Origin: Halorientalis regularis
Lineage (GTDB): Archaea > Halobacteriota > Halobacteria > Halobacteriales > Haloarculaceae
Length of the DNA stretch: 64,000 nt
Assembly: GCF_023698535.1 (NCBI RefSeq)
Contig: NZ_JALJCL010000011.1
Span: 62,001 to 126,000 of the forward strand
Reading direction: 5' to 3'
Shown: one piece after another, positions 9,164 through 17,548 of the stretch
Layout: each line of letters starts with the position of its first letter
How positions within the stretch are numbered: position 1 is the stretch's first letter
The notes under the pieces: generated by a model
Seen by the model: the letters and a program-made list of their open reading frames with translations, nothing else
Told to the model about the DNA's origin: nothing
Databases searched by the model: none
Program-made: the position numbers and the translations under genes

Positions 9164-9268
9164 ACCCGGACCTGGCACCCCGACGCACCTAGAGCCTCGA
9201 CCCGTCGCGGCGGCGAACGCGGGCAGGTCCGGGCCACACCTATACCCCTGCCCGTCGATAGGGGAACC

Positions 9269-10132
9269 GTGTTCGAACGGATCCTGGTGCCGACCGACCG
9301 CAGCGACCCGGCGCGGCGGGCGCTCGAACAGGCCGCCGACCTCACGACACGGTACGACGCGACCCTCACCGCCCTCCGCGTCGTCGATACCCGCGAACTC
9401 GACGGGAGCTCCGATCTTGACGAGCGCACGGAGGTGGCTCGGACGGACCTGGACGACGCCATCGAGGACCTCGACGTCGACCCGACGCCCGAGGGGGTCG
9501 TCCGGGCCGGCATCCCGAGCGAGGAGATTCTGGACTACGCCGACGAGGAGTGGATCGACCTGATCGTGATGGGGACCCACGGCCGGACCGGCGTGCGCCG
9601 CTACCTCCTGGGAAGCGTCGCCGAGAAGGTCGTCCGGCTGTCGGACCTGCCAGTTCTCAGCGTCCACCCCGCGGAGGTCGACGTTGGAAGCGTCCCCTAC
9701 GAGCGCATCCTCGTCCCGACCGACGGGAGCGACGGGGCCGGCGTGGCCGTCGACTGCGCGACCGACCTCGCGAAAACCTACGGGGCGGACCTGCACGCGG
9801 TGTCGGTCGTCGACACCGGCGCGATGGCCCCCGACGTGCAGTTCGACGTGATCAGGGATCAACTCCGGGAACGGGCCCAGACCGCCGTCGAGACGGTCGC
9901 CGAAGCCACACGCGAGGCCGGTATCGACGACACGCAGACGGCCGTGCTGGAGGGGCGAGCGCACGATGCAATCAAATCCTACGCCGACGAGGAGCGGATC
10001 GACCTGATCGTGATGGGGACCCACGGCCGGAGCGGGCTGGACCGGTACCTGCTGGGCAGCGTCGCCGAGAAACTCGTCCGGACGGCGTCGGTCCCCGTGC
10101 TGACCGTCCGGATGCCCGAGGCGTCCGAGTGA
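9269..10132 (+). CDS. Tandem-domain universal stress protein
   Basis: 287 aa from the GTG at 9269, chosen because VFERILVPTDRSDPARRAL is the canonical UspA start; upstream codons in the frame are non-coding. Two UspA domains, residues 1-140 and 148-287, each end with the ATP-binding motif: MGTHGRTGVRRYLLGSVAEKV and MGTHGRSGLDRYLLGSVAEKL. Both keep the G-x2-G-x9-G(S) pattern, so both should bind ATP. The two halves are similar in DNA as well as protein, pointing to an internal duplication. Cytosolic; a role in stress signalling is inferred from the family. Confidence 0.93.
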   Translation: MFERILVPTDRSDPARRALEQAADLTTRYDATLTALRVVDTRELDGSSDLDERTEVARTDLDDAIEDLDVDPTPEGVVRAGIPSEEILDYADEEWIDLIVMGTHGRTGVRRYLLGSVAEKVVRLSDLPVLSVHPAEVDVGSVPYERILVPTDGSDGAGVAVDCATDLAKTYGADLHAVSVVDTGAMAPDVQFDVIRDQLRERAQTAVETVAEATREAGIDDTQTAVLEGRAHDAIKSYADEERIDLIVMGTHGRSGLDRYLLGSVAEKLVRTASVPVLTVRMPEASE

Positions 10133-10147
10133 GGCCGTTCCGGCGCG

Positions 10148-11086
10148 TTACGCGGACTCGTCGAGTCGCCGCACCAGCCGTTCCAGCACGTCGTCGAGGT
10201 CGAACCCCACCTGCTCGAACCGCCGTAGCTCGGCCAGCAGGTCCGGATCGAGCGACGGCCCGAGGACGAACGCGGCCCCGCCGGTCGCGGTCGCCCGGAG
10301 GACCCACCGCGCCAGCGACGCGACCGGCGGGAACCCCACGTCCGTGAGGACCACCGCGACCCGCCAGGCCTGCTCCCGTCCCTCTCTGAGGCCGAGCAGT
10401 GACAGTCGCTCGTCCAGCCGCCCGAGCGCCGCGTCCACGTCCGCCACCCCGGCCGCGTACACCTCGGCCAGCGCCCGCTGCTGGGCGTCGATCAACCGGG
10501 CCAACACCTCGTTCACCGCGCGGTGGTCCGCCCGCTTTGCCGCCCTGTCGGCGTCGATCCCCACGTCCCGCAGGGTGAGCGCCAGATCGTAGTTGATGTG
10601 GGCGTTGATGCCCAGGAAGGCATCCTGGAGTACCAGCGCGTCGCTGCCGGTTGCGGTGCCGAAGGCGATCCGCCAGGGATCGGGCACGGCCCCGAGTTCG
10701 CCGCGCTCGAAGGCCAGGAACGCCCGCCGGTAGTAGTTCGCGAACCTCGTGGTGTAGGCACGCATCCACTCCGGGTCCCGGAAACCGCCGGCCGCGATTC
10801 TCGCACTGATCCGCTCGGTCATGCGGGTGTAGATGGTCAGGAAGACCGCCCGGCGGTCCTCGCGCTCCCGGAGCCGGTCTTCCAGTGTACGCAGGCGCTC
10901 GGCAGCGTCCGCGACGGACTCGAACGCGCCCTGCGCGACGCCGACCAGCTCGGCGTCGGGGGTATCGGGTGGGTCGTACTGCGCTACGTCGTGACGGAGC
11001 GCGCGGGCCATCCCCCGGATCCGGCGGGTGTCGACCAGGCGGGCGGCGTCCCCGTAGGCCGACAGCGTGCGAAGCAGCGCGGTCAT
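10148..11086 (-). CDS. DUF5995 family protein
   Basis: 312 aa, mostly helical. The diagnostic LGINAHINYDLALTL motif lies around residues 157-171, preceded by YTRMTERI and followed by a paired-helix region. I recognise this as the DUF5995 family, found in haloarchaea and actinobacteria and without known function. The conserved His and Asn of INAHINYDL could bind a metal or ligand, but that is only an inference. The gene ends 15 bp from the stop of the convergent universal stress gene. Confidence 0.75.
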   Translation of the reverse strand: MTALLRTLSAYGDAARLVDTRRIRGMARALRHDVAQYDPPDTPDAELVGVAQGAFESVADAAERLRTLEDRLREREDRRAVFLTIYTRMTERISARIAAGGFRDPEWMRAYTTRFANYYRRAFLAFERGELGAVPDPWRIAFGTATGSDALVLQDAFLGINAHINYDLALTLRDVGIDADRAAKRADHRAVNEVLARLIDAQQRALAEVYAAGVADVDAALGRLDERLSLLGLREGREQAWRVAVVLTDVGFPPVASLARWVLRATATGGAAFVLGPSLDPDLLAELRRFEQVGFDLDDVLERLVRRLDESA

Positions 11087-11137
11087 CGTCGGGCCCTCGC
11101 AGCGACGACTGATAGCTGTAGGGGGCTGGACAGTTCT

Positions 11138-11428
11138 TCAGGCGTCCTGTTCGTGAACTTTCTCTAGCACCGCCGACTCAGCCATCGAGACGACGCCGGC
11201 CGATTCGAGCGTCTCGGCGAATTCCTCGCTGTCGTAGTAGGCCAGCGCCTCGTCGAGGCGGTCGTCGGCGACCTCCTGCAGGACGACGACGGTGTTCTCG
11301 TCGTCGGTCGGGCGGAACGCCTGCGTCCCGAGCGACCCGTGGGTCGCCCGCCGGTCGGCGTTTGCCTCGTGGTGGCGCTCCCACCGCTCGTAGTCCTCGA
11401 TCTCGTGTTTCGCGTAGATGTAGGCCAT
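11138..11428 (-). CDS. Small ferredoxin-like-fold protein following the monooxygenase
   Basis: 96 aa from ATG at 11428 (MAYIYAKHEIEDYERW). Upstream in-frame codons overlap the monooxygenase gene and lack coding character. The pattern is beta-alpha-beta with a central VVVLQEVADDRLDEALAYY, like Dabb or antibiotic-biosynthesis-monooxygenase small proteins, but no clear family signature can be claimed. It begins 49 bp after the stop of the flavin monooxygenase on the same strand, so the two probably form an operon. It may serve that enzyme or act on its product. Confidence 0.6.
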   Translation of the reverse strand: MAYIYAKHEIEDYERWERHHEANADRRATHGSLGTQAFRPTDDENTVVVLQEVADDRLDEALAYYDSEEFAETLESAGVVSMAESAVLEKVHEQDA

Positions 11429-11477
11429 ACCAGCAGTGCGGGCGGGAGGGGGAAAGAATCGGGGGCTCCCGCTCCCC

Positions 11478-13166
11478 TCAGTCGCCGGGCTCGGAGACGG
11501 CTCCGTCCGCCGTGTCACTGGCCCGCCCGAGTTCGAAGCCGTCGTAGTCGTCGCGGGCGACCCGGGCACAGATCTCTCGGTAGTTGTCGAGGCCGCCGGG
11601 GAAGGGGGTGAACACCTGCGTCTTCCCGGGAACGTTCGCGCCGCGGTACCAGGACTTGGCCTGTGAGAACAGCATATTCTCGGCCAGCATGTTGGTGTTC
11701 TGGACCCACTGGTCTTCCGAGTCCTCGCTGGCCTCGATGCGGTCGTAGCCGCGCTCGTCCATGTACGCGATGCAGTCGGCGATCCACTCGACGTGCTGTT
11801 CGATGGCCAGTGGCATGTTGGTCAGCACGGACGGGCTCTGGGGCCCGGTGATAGTGAACAGGTTCGGGAAGCCGTGGGTCATGAGACCGAGGTACGTTCG
11901 CGGTCCGGCTTCCCACTTCTCTTCGAGCGTCTGACCGTTCTCGCCCTCGATGTCCATCGCGAGGATCGCGCCCGTCATCGCGTCGAACCCCGTCGCGAAC
12001 ACGAGCATGTCCAGGTCGTAGTGGTCGGCCGTGGTCCGAATCCCGTCGGCCGTCACCCGTTCGATGGGGTTCTCGTCCACGTCGACGAGGCTCACGTCGT
12101 CACGGTTGTAGGTCCCGTAGTAGTCGTTGTAGTCCATCGGCGGGCGCTTCGAGCCGTAGGGATGATCCGTCGGGACGAGTGTCTCGGCCGTCTCGGGGTC
12201 GTCGACTTTCTCGCGGATCTTCTCGCGGATGAACGTCGAGACCACCTCGTTCAACTCGGGGTTCGACAGGATCGACCCCGGCTCGAAACTGTGGAGGAAG
12301 CGAAAGCCGCCCTGTTGCCAGCGGTCTTCGAGGACCTCGCGGATCTCGTCCTCCGAGAGGCCGTAGTCAGTTTCGTGTTCGTGTTCGAACGGCATCCCGA
12401 GCCGGGAGTCTCGCGCCCGCTCCCAGATGTCGTCGTAGTTCTCGCGGATCTCCTCGTACTCGTCGTCCTCCAGCGGTCGGTTCCGGGCCGGTACCGCGTA
12501 GTTGGGCGTCCGCTGGAAGACCGTCAGGTGGTCGGCCCGGCCGCCGACCTCCGAGATGAACTGGATGCCGGTCGAGCCGGTACCGATTACGCCGACGTGG
12601 TCGTCGCCGAAGTCGACTTCCTCGTCGGGCCACCGGGCCGTGTGGTACCACTCGCCCTCGAACTCCTCGAGCCCGTCGAAGTCGGGCAGGAACGGCTCGG
12701 AGAGACAGCCGACGGCGGTGACGAAGTACCGGGTCCTGACCCGTTCGCCGTCGGCCAGCTCGACGGTCCAGGTCGCCGTCTCGTCGTCGTAGGTCGCCGA
12801 CGTGACCTCCCGCTCGAACGCGATATCTCGGTGCAGGTCCAGCCGGTCGGCCACCCACTGCAGGTAGTCCAGAATCTCGGGCTGCTCCGGGTAGCGCTCG
12901 CTCCAGGTCCACTCCCGGTGGAGGCCCTCGTCGAAGGAGAAGCAATAGATGTGGCTCTCGCTGTCACAGCGTGCCCCCGGGTACGTGTTCCAGTACCACG
13001 TCCCGCCGACCTCGCCGCCTTTCTCGTAGACGCGAACGTCCAGCCCCTGTTCGCGCAGTTTGTGTAGCATGTACAGCCCGGAGAAGCCCGCGCCGATCAC
13101 GACGGCGTCCACGTCGGTCTCCGCAGCCCCCCTGTCCACGTCCGCGTCAACGTCTGCGCCAGACAC
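11478..13166 (-). CDS. Flavin-containing Baeyer-Villiger-type monooxygenase
   Basis: 562 aa. The FAD-binding GAGFSGLYMLHKL lies near residue 23. The Baeyer-Villiger fingerprint FxGxxxHxxxWP is present exactly (FEGEWYHTARWP, about residue 167), and the NADPH-binding GTGSTGIQ follows near residue 190. Length and motif order match cyclohexanone/phenylacetone monooxygenases, which insert oxygen next to a ketone to make a lactone or ester using NADPH and O2. The substrate is not known. Together with nearby acyl-CoA dehydrogenases and a CoA-transferase it suggests degradation of a cyclic or branched ketone. Confidence 0.9.
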   Translation of the reverse strand: MSGADVDADVDRGAAETDVDAVVIGAGFSGLYMLHKLREQGLDVRVYEKGGEVGGTWYWNTYPGARCDSESHIYCFSFDEGLHREWTWSERYPEQPEILDYLQWVADRLDLHRDIAFEREVTSATYDDETATWTVELADGERVRTRYFVTAVGCLSEPFLPDFDGLEEFEGEWYHTARWPDEEVDFGDDHVGVIGTGSTGIQFISEVGGRADHLTVFQRTPNYAVPARNRPLEDDEYEEIRENYDDIWERARDSRLGMPFEHEHETDYGLSEDEIREVLEDRWQQGGFRFLHSFEPGSILSNPELNEVVSTFIREKIREKVDDPETAETLVPTDHPYGSKRPPMDYNDYYGTYNRDDVSLVDVDENPIERVTADGIRTTADHYDLDMLVFATGFDAMTGAILAMDIEGENGQTLEEKWEAGPRTYLGLMTHGFPNLFTITGPQSPSVLTNMPLAIEQHVEWIADCIAYMDERGYDRIEASEDSEDQWVQNTNMLAENMLFSQAKSWYRGANVPGKTQVFTPFPGGLDNYREICARVARDDYDGFELGRASDTADGAVSEPGD

Positions 13167-13347
13167 TGTGTATCACTGACGATATACAACGGTCGGTCCC
13201 AATTAAAACCACTCCTCCAGAACATCGGGCGTATATGAGTGGCGATCGGTTCGGTGTGATCCGGGCGGTCCGTGCCGGTGGCCGTGGGTCTCGCGGATCT
13301 CTTCGCGTTCGTTCTCGGTGGCCGACTCGATGGAATCGTCGGCGGAC

Positions 13348-14487
13348 TCAGTCCAACACCGTCGGGACGCCGCCCCGTTTGAGCCAGCGGGCGATGGTGT
13401 TTTTCTGAATCTCGTCGGTGCCGCCGGCGAACCGCCAGCCGCGCTGGAGGCGATAGAGGTACTCGAGCGGGTGGCCCTGCTGGTAGCCGTTCGCGCCACA
13501 GATCTGGAGCGACTCGCTGATGACCGATTCGGCCATCTGTCCCGAAAACAGGTTCGCGGCCCCGGTCTGGAGCGGGTCCGGGATCCGCCCCTTCGCGACG
13601 GCGTCCTCGGCTGCGCGGTAGGTAAGCGACCGCGACGCTTCCAGCTGGGTGACGAGGTCGGCGAGTTTCCACTCGATGCCCTGAAACTCGCCGATGGCCT
13701 GGCCGAACTGCTCGCGGTCCCCCGCGTATTCCAGCGCGTAGTCCAGCGCCGCCAGTGCCCACGTGTTCGAGATCGACGCGACACCGAGCCGTTCCCAGTT
13801 GAGCGCCTTCAGCTGTGCTTTGAACGCGTCGTCGCCGCGCGTGAGGACGTTCTCCTCGGGGACGACGACGTCTTCCATGTAGTAGTGGGTCTGCTTGTGG
13901 CCGGCCATGTTCGTGTAGTGATTGGCGACCTCGACGCCGGGGTCGTCGAAGTCGACGATCACGGTCCCGAGTCCTTCGGGGAACCGCACCCACGTGACGC
14001 CGGCCGAGGAGTCCTCGAACCGCGAGACCCACGTCTTCTCGCCGTTGACGACGAGGTCGCCGTCGCGCTCCTCGACGGTCGTGTTCATCGCGTGCACGTC
14101 GGACCCGGCCTCCGGTTCGGAGATACAGATCGCGACGAAGTCCTCGGCCTCGGTCAGCGGCGGGAGGTACTTCTCTTTGGCCTCGGGGGTCCCGAACATG
14201 TCGATCGTCCGGGGTGCGGTCATGTGCATCGAGTTGAGATACGCCGCGGTGTCCGGACAGACCCGGCCGACGGCCTCGTTGAGCAACATCGCCTCGAACT
14301 CCGAGAGCCCCGCGCCGCCGTACTCTTCGTCGAAGTTGATCCCGAGGAAGCCGCGGTCGGCGAGCAGTTCGAGGTTCTCCCAGGGTGGCTCGTCCTGCCA
14401 CTCGTAGGCCCGCTCCGCGAACTCGTTTTCGGCGAGTTCCGCGGCGGTCTCGACCAGCATCCGCTGTTCGTCGGTCAGCGAAACCAT
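13348..14487 (-). CDS. Acyl-CoA dehydrogenase
   Basis: 379 aa from ATG at 14487 (MVSLTDEQRMLVETA). The FAD/substrate signature CISEPEAGSDVHAM is near residue 130 and a second signature region QICGANGYQQGHPLEYLYR is near residue 325. At the usual catalytic-base position the sequence reads AGGTDEIQKN, with Gly where many family members have the Glu of EGT. Either the base lies elsewhere or the protein works as part of a heteromer, as described for steroid-type acyl-CoA dehydrogenases. It is divergent from the MmgE/PrpD gene, sharing a 104-bp promoter region. Confidence 0.9.
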   Translation of the reverse strand: MVSLTDEQRMLVETAAELAENEFAERAYEWQDEPPWENLELLADRGFLGINFDEEYGGAGLSEFEAMLLNEAVGRVCPDTAAYLNSMHMTAPRTIDMFGTPEAKEKYLPPLTEAEDFVAICISEPEAGSDVHAMNTTVEERDGDLVVNGEKTWVSRFEDSSAGVTWVRFPEGLGTVIVDFDDPGVEVANHYTNMAGHKQTHYYMEDVVVPEENVLTRGDDAFKAQLKALNWERLGVASISNTWALAALDYALEYAGDREQFGQAIGEFQGIEWKLADLVTQLEASRSLTYRAAEDAVAKGRIPDPLQTGAANLFSGQMAESVISESLQICGANGYQQGHPLEYLYRLQRGWRFAGGTDEIQKNTIARWLKRGGVPTVLD

Positions 14488-14591
14488 GGACAGTACTCCC
14501 GCCAAACCGTGTTAGGTCTTTTCCCGCCGGCAGCGGTCCCGCTCGGTCCGCGGGACGAACGTTTATGCGGGCCGCCCCGCGAGGGACGCCA

Positions 14592-15938
14592 ATGAGGGCC
14601 CCCGAGGAGACGCTGAGCGACTTCGTCGCCGCGCTCACCATCGGCGACGTTCCCGAGGCCGCACGCGAGACCGTCCGCCGCGCCTTCCTCGACACCGTCG
14701 GTGTCACGCTCGCCGGCGCGCTCGACGATGCCGGCGCGACCGCGTTCGAGACCGACGGGATCGACGCCGCGGATGCGGACGCGGCCACGATCCTCGGCGT
14801 CGGCACCGAGCGGCCACCGACCGAGCGCGCGCTCCACACCGGCACCGCGAGCCACGCGCTGGACTACGACGACCTCGCGTGGGCGATGGACGGCCACCCC
14901 AGCGTCACGCTCGTCCCGCCACTACTCGTCCTCGCGGGCGAGACCGGCGCGAGCGGCGACGAGTTGATCGCGGCCTACGCCGCCGGCTTCGAGGTCGAGT
15001 GTGCCCTCGCCGCTCCGATCAGCCCCGACCACTACGAGGCCGGGTGGCACGCCACCGCGACGTTCGGCGCGCTCGGTGCCACGGCCGCCGCCGCATCCCT
15101 CCTGGACCTCTCCGCGATGGAAACCCGACACGCCTTGACCGTCGCCGCCTCGACTCCCGCCGGCCTGAAACGCAACTTCGGGTCCACGACCAAACCCCTC
15201 CACGCTGGACTGGCCGCGCGGTCTGGCGTCACCGCTGCCCGCCTCGCCGCCAGGGGTTTCACCGCCGACCCCGACGCGGTGAGCGGCGACCGCGGATTCT
15301 GGGACCTCTACGGCCCCGACGACCGCGACGCCTTCGCGTTCGACCCCGAGGAGTGGGCGCTCGTCGAGCGCGGCATCAACGTCAAGTACTACCCCTGCTG
15401 TTACTTCACGCACACCAGCATCGCCGGGATGCAGGCTCTCGCCGACGAGTACGAGATCCGTCCCGCGGAGATCGAACGTATCCACGTCGCAGTCGCACAG
15501 GGGGCCGCCGACGCCCTCCACCATAGCGACCCAGACACCGGATTGGAGGCGAAGTTCTCCCTGGAGTACACGGTCGCGAGCGCCGCCGTCCGCGACCGCG
15601 TCGGGCTCGCCGCTTTCGACGACGATTGTATCGACGACCCCGCGGTCCAGCGGGTCCGCGACGCCGTCGACTACGAGGTCGACGACGCGCTCCACTACGA
15701 CTCCCACGAGGCCGTCGTCCGCGTCGAGACGGGCGAGGGGACCTACGAACGCCGACGGGAGAATCCGCCGGGCACCCACGACAATCCCCTCTCCGACGGG
15801 GAACTCCGCGGCAAGTTCGAGGAGTGTGCACACCGGGCCGTCCCGGAAGCGACTGCGGACGCGCTCGCGGCCCTGTTCCTGTCGCTCGACGACTGTGCGG
15901 ACGTGGCCGCGGCGATTCGGGCTGCCGGCCCCACATAG
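14592..15938 (+). CDS. MmgE/PrpD family protein
   Basis: 448 aa from ATG at 14592; another in-frame ATG at 14565 would add nine residues. Hallmarks are the N-terminal FLDTVGVTLAGA, HALDYDDLAWAMDGHPS near residue 87, and the KYYPCCYFTH region near residue 265. The fold is that of 2-methylcitrate dehydratase (PrpD) and cis-aconitate decarboxylase, enzymes that dehydrate or decarboxylate tricarboxylic acids. There is no methylcitrate synthase or lyase nearby, so the true substrate is probably a CoA-pathway intermediate of the surrounding island (inference). It is the first gene of a plus-strand run continuing to 20482. Confidence 0.88.
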   Translation: MRAPEETLSDFVAALTIGDVPEAARETVRRAFLDTVGVTLAGALDDAGATAFETDGIDAADADAATILGVGTERPPTERALHTGTASHALDYDDLAWAMDGHPSVTLVPPLLVLAGETGASGDELIAAYAAGFEVECALAAPISPDHYEAGWHATATFGALGATAAAASLLDLSAMETRHALTVAASTPAGLKRNFGSTTKPLHAGLAARSGVTAARLAARGFTADPDAVSGDRGFWDLYGPDDRDAFAFDPEEWALVERGINVKYYPCCYFTHTSIAGMQALADEYEIRPAEIERIHVAVAQGAADALHHSDPDTGLEAKFSLEYTVASAAVRDRVGLAAFDDDCIDDPAVQRVRDAVDYEVDDALHYDSHEAVVRVETGEGTYERRRENPPGTHDNPLSDGELRGKFEECAHRAVPEATADALAALFLSLDDCADVAAAIRAAGPT

Positions 15939-15974
15939 CTTTACTCCGTTCGCCACCTGGTCGACGAACGATAG

Positions 15975-17174
15975 ATGGTAGACCGAGACACGGTCCAGTT
16001 GACCGACCAGCAACGGCTGGTCCGGGATTCGATCCGGGACATCTGCTCGGATTTCGACCAGTCCTACTGGCGCGAGAAGGACGTCCAGGGCGAGTATCCC
16101 CACGAGTTCGCCGACGCGCTCGCCGACGGCGGGTGGTTCGGGGCGCTCCTGCCCGAGGCCTACGACGGTGCCGGCATGGGGACCGAAGAAGTCGTCGTGA
16201 TGATGGAGGAGATCGCGGCCTCGGGCGGCGGGTTCAGCGCCGCTCAGGCCGTCCACGGCGCGATCTACAACTCCGTGCCGCTCGTGAAGTACGGGAGCGA
16301 GTCGATGAAGGACGACCTCCTCCCGAAGGTCGCACGCGGCGAGGAGTCGATCCAGGCGTTCGGACTCACCGAACCGAACGCGGGGTCGGACTCCACGTCC
16401 ATCGAGACTCGCGCCGAACGCGACGGCGACGCGTACGTGATCGACGGTCAGAAGATCTGGATCTCCCGGGTGGACGCGAGCGACTACATCGTCCTGATGG
16501 CTCGCACCACGCCGAAAGCCGAGGTCGAGAAACGGACCCAGGGGTTGACGATGTTCCTCGTCGACCTCGACGACGCGTACGCTCAGGACGGCCTCGAGAT
16601 CGAACAGATCGACAAGACGGCCAGCGGGGCTGTCCACTCCTACGAGTTGTTCTTCGAGTCCCTCCGGGTTCCGGCCACGGCCGTCATCGGCGAGGTCGAC
16701 GAGGGGTTCTACCAGATGCTCGACGGCCTCAACGAGGAACGGCTGGCCATCGCCGCGGAGTGTATCGGTCTCGGGGAAGCAGCCATCGAGGCCGGCGTCG
16801 AGTACGCCAACGAGCGCGAGGTGTTCGGGCGCGCTATCGGCTCGAACCAGGCCATCCAGCACCCGCTGGCCGAGGCCCACGCGCGCGTCCAGGCCGCCAA
16901 GAGCATGGTGTACGACGCCGCGAGCGAGGCGGAGGCAGGGAGCCAGAAGGACGTCGGCGCACGGGCGAACATGTCGAAGTTCCTCGCCGCCGACGCGGCG
17001 TTCGAGGCCGCCGACGCCGCCGTCCAGACCCACGGTGGGTTCGGCATCGCCCGCGAGTACGACGTCGAACGCTACTTCCGCGAAGCCCGGCTCACCAGAC
17101 TCGTCCCGATCACACAGCAACTCGCGCTGAACTACATCGGCGAGAACGTCCTCGGACTTCCCCGATCGTACTGA
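15975..17174 (+). CDS. Acyl-CoA dehydrogenase
   Basis: 399 aa, starting 36 bp after MmgE/PrpD, so probably the same transcript. FGLTEPNAGSDSTSIETR near residue 130 is the first family signature and QTHGGFGIAREYDVERYFRE near residue 355 the second. The position of the usual catalytic Glu reads RLVPITQQL, without EGT. Both acyl-CoA dehydrogenases of this island thus lack the common base, while FAD contacts look normal. It would oxidise an acyl-CoA to the 2-enoyl form with electrons passing to ETF. Its stop overlaps the start of the next frame (TGATG). Confidence 0.9.
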   Translation: MVDRDTVQLTDQQRLVRDSIRDICSDFDQSYWREKDVQGEYPHEFADALADGGWFGALLPEAYDGAGMGTEEVVVMMEEIAASGGGFSAAQAVHGAIYNSVPLVKYGSESMKDDLLPKVARGEESIQAFGLTEPNAGSDSTSIETRAERDGDAYVIDGQKIWISRVDASDYIVLMARTTPKAEVEKRTQGLTMFLVDLDDAYAQDGLEIEQIDKTASGAVHSYELFFESLRVPATAVIGEVDEGFYQMLDGLNEERLAIAAECIGLGEAAIEAGVEYANEREVFGRAIGSNQAIQHPLAEAHARVQAAKSMVYDAASEAEAGSQKDVGARANMSKFLAADAAFEAADAAVQTHGGFGIAREYDVERYFREARLTRLVPITQQLALNYIGENVLGLPRSY

Positions 17175-17392
17175 TGGCGGAAGAATCCGTCTCCGTCGCG
17201 GGGACATTCGAGCATCCGACCCGGGAAGCCCCGGAGAAACCGACGATGCAACTCCACGCGGAGGTCGCGGCGGGCGCGCTGCGGGCCGACGGCGACCTCC
17301 CGTTCAACACCGACGGCGGCGGCCTCTGCTCGAACCGCCTACGCCGAATTAGCGGAGGGCCCTCGAATGATGACCAACTCCGTCGACTGTGA
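17174..17392 (+). pseudogene. Thiolase remnant with large internal deletion
   Basis: The frame starts normally by overlap with the preceding stop. It reads a thiolase-like N-terminus (FEHPTREAPEKPTMQLHAEV, then AAGAL), then jumps directly to a thiolase C-terminal motif LPFNTDGGGLCSN, which in family members lies some 300 residues further on. Similarity ends at about 17335 and the frame stops at 17392. Nearly the whole catalytic core is missing. The family normally continues HPANRGG after CSN. The remnant is followed immediately by a remnant of a DUF35 protein. Confidence 0.7.
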
Positions 17393-17486
17393 TCCCGACG
17401 AGGTCCCGGTCGGTGTCCCCGTCTCCGTCGCGTTCGTGCCCACCGACCGCGAGGACGTCGCGATTCCCGCCTTCCGCCTCGACTGA
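17346..17486 (+). pseudogene. DUF35 OB-fold protein remnant (C-terminal end only)
   Basis: In a different frame from the thiolase remnant, the bases from 17346 read ELAEGPRMMTNSVDCDPDEV and continue to the stop at 17484-17486. EGPRMMTN-VDCDPD is the typical C-terminal segment of archaeal DUF35 (zinc-ribbon plus OB-fold) acyl-CoA-binding proteins, which partner thiolases. The N-terminal zinc ribbon and most of the OB fold are gone. With the thiolase remnant this marks deletion of a former thiolase/DUF35 pair inside an otherwise intact operon. Confidence 0.65.
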
Positions 17487-17548
17487 CGGTCACTCGTCGC
17501 CGTGCTGCGGTGCGTATCGTTAAGAGGGCGGCCGTCACACCCCATGGT

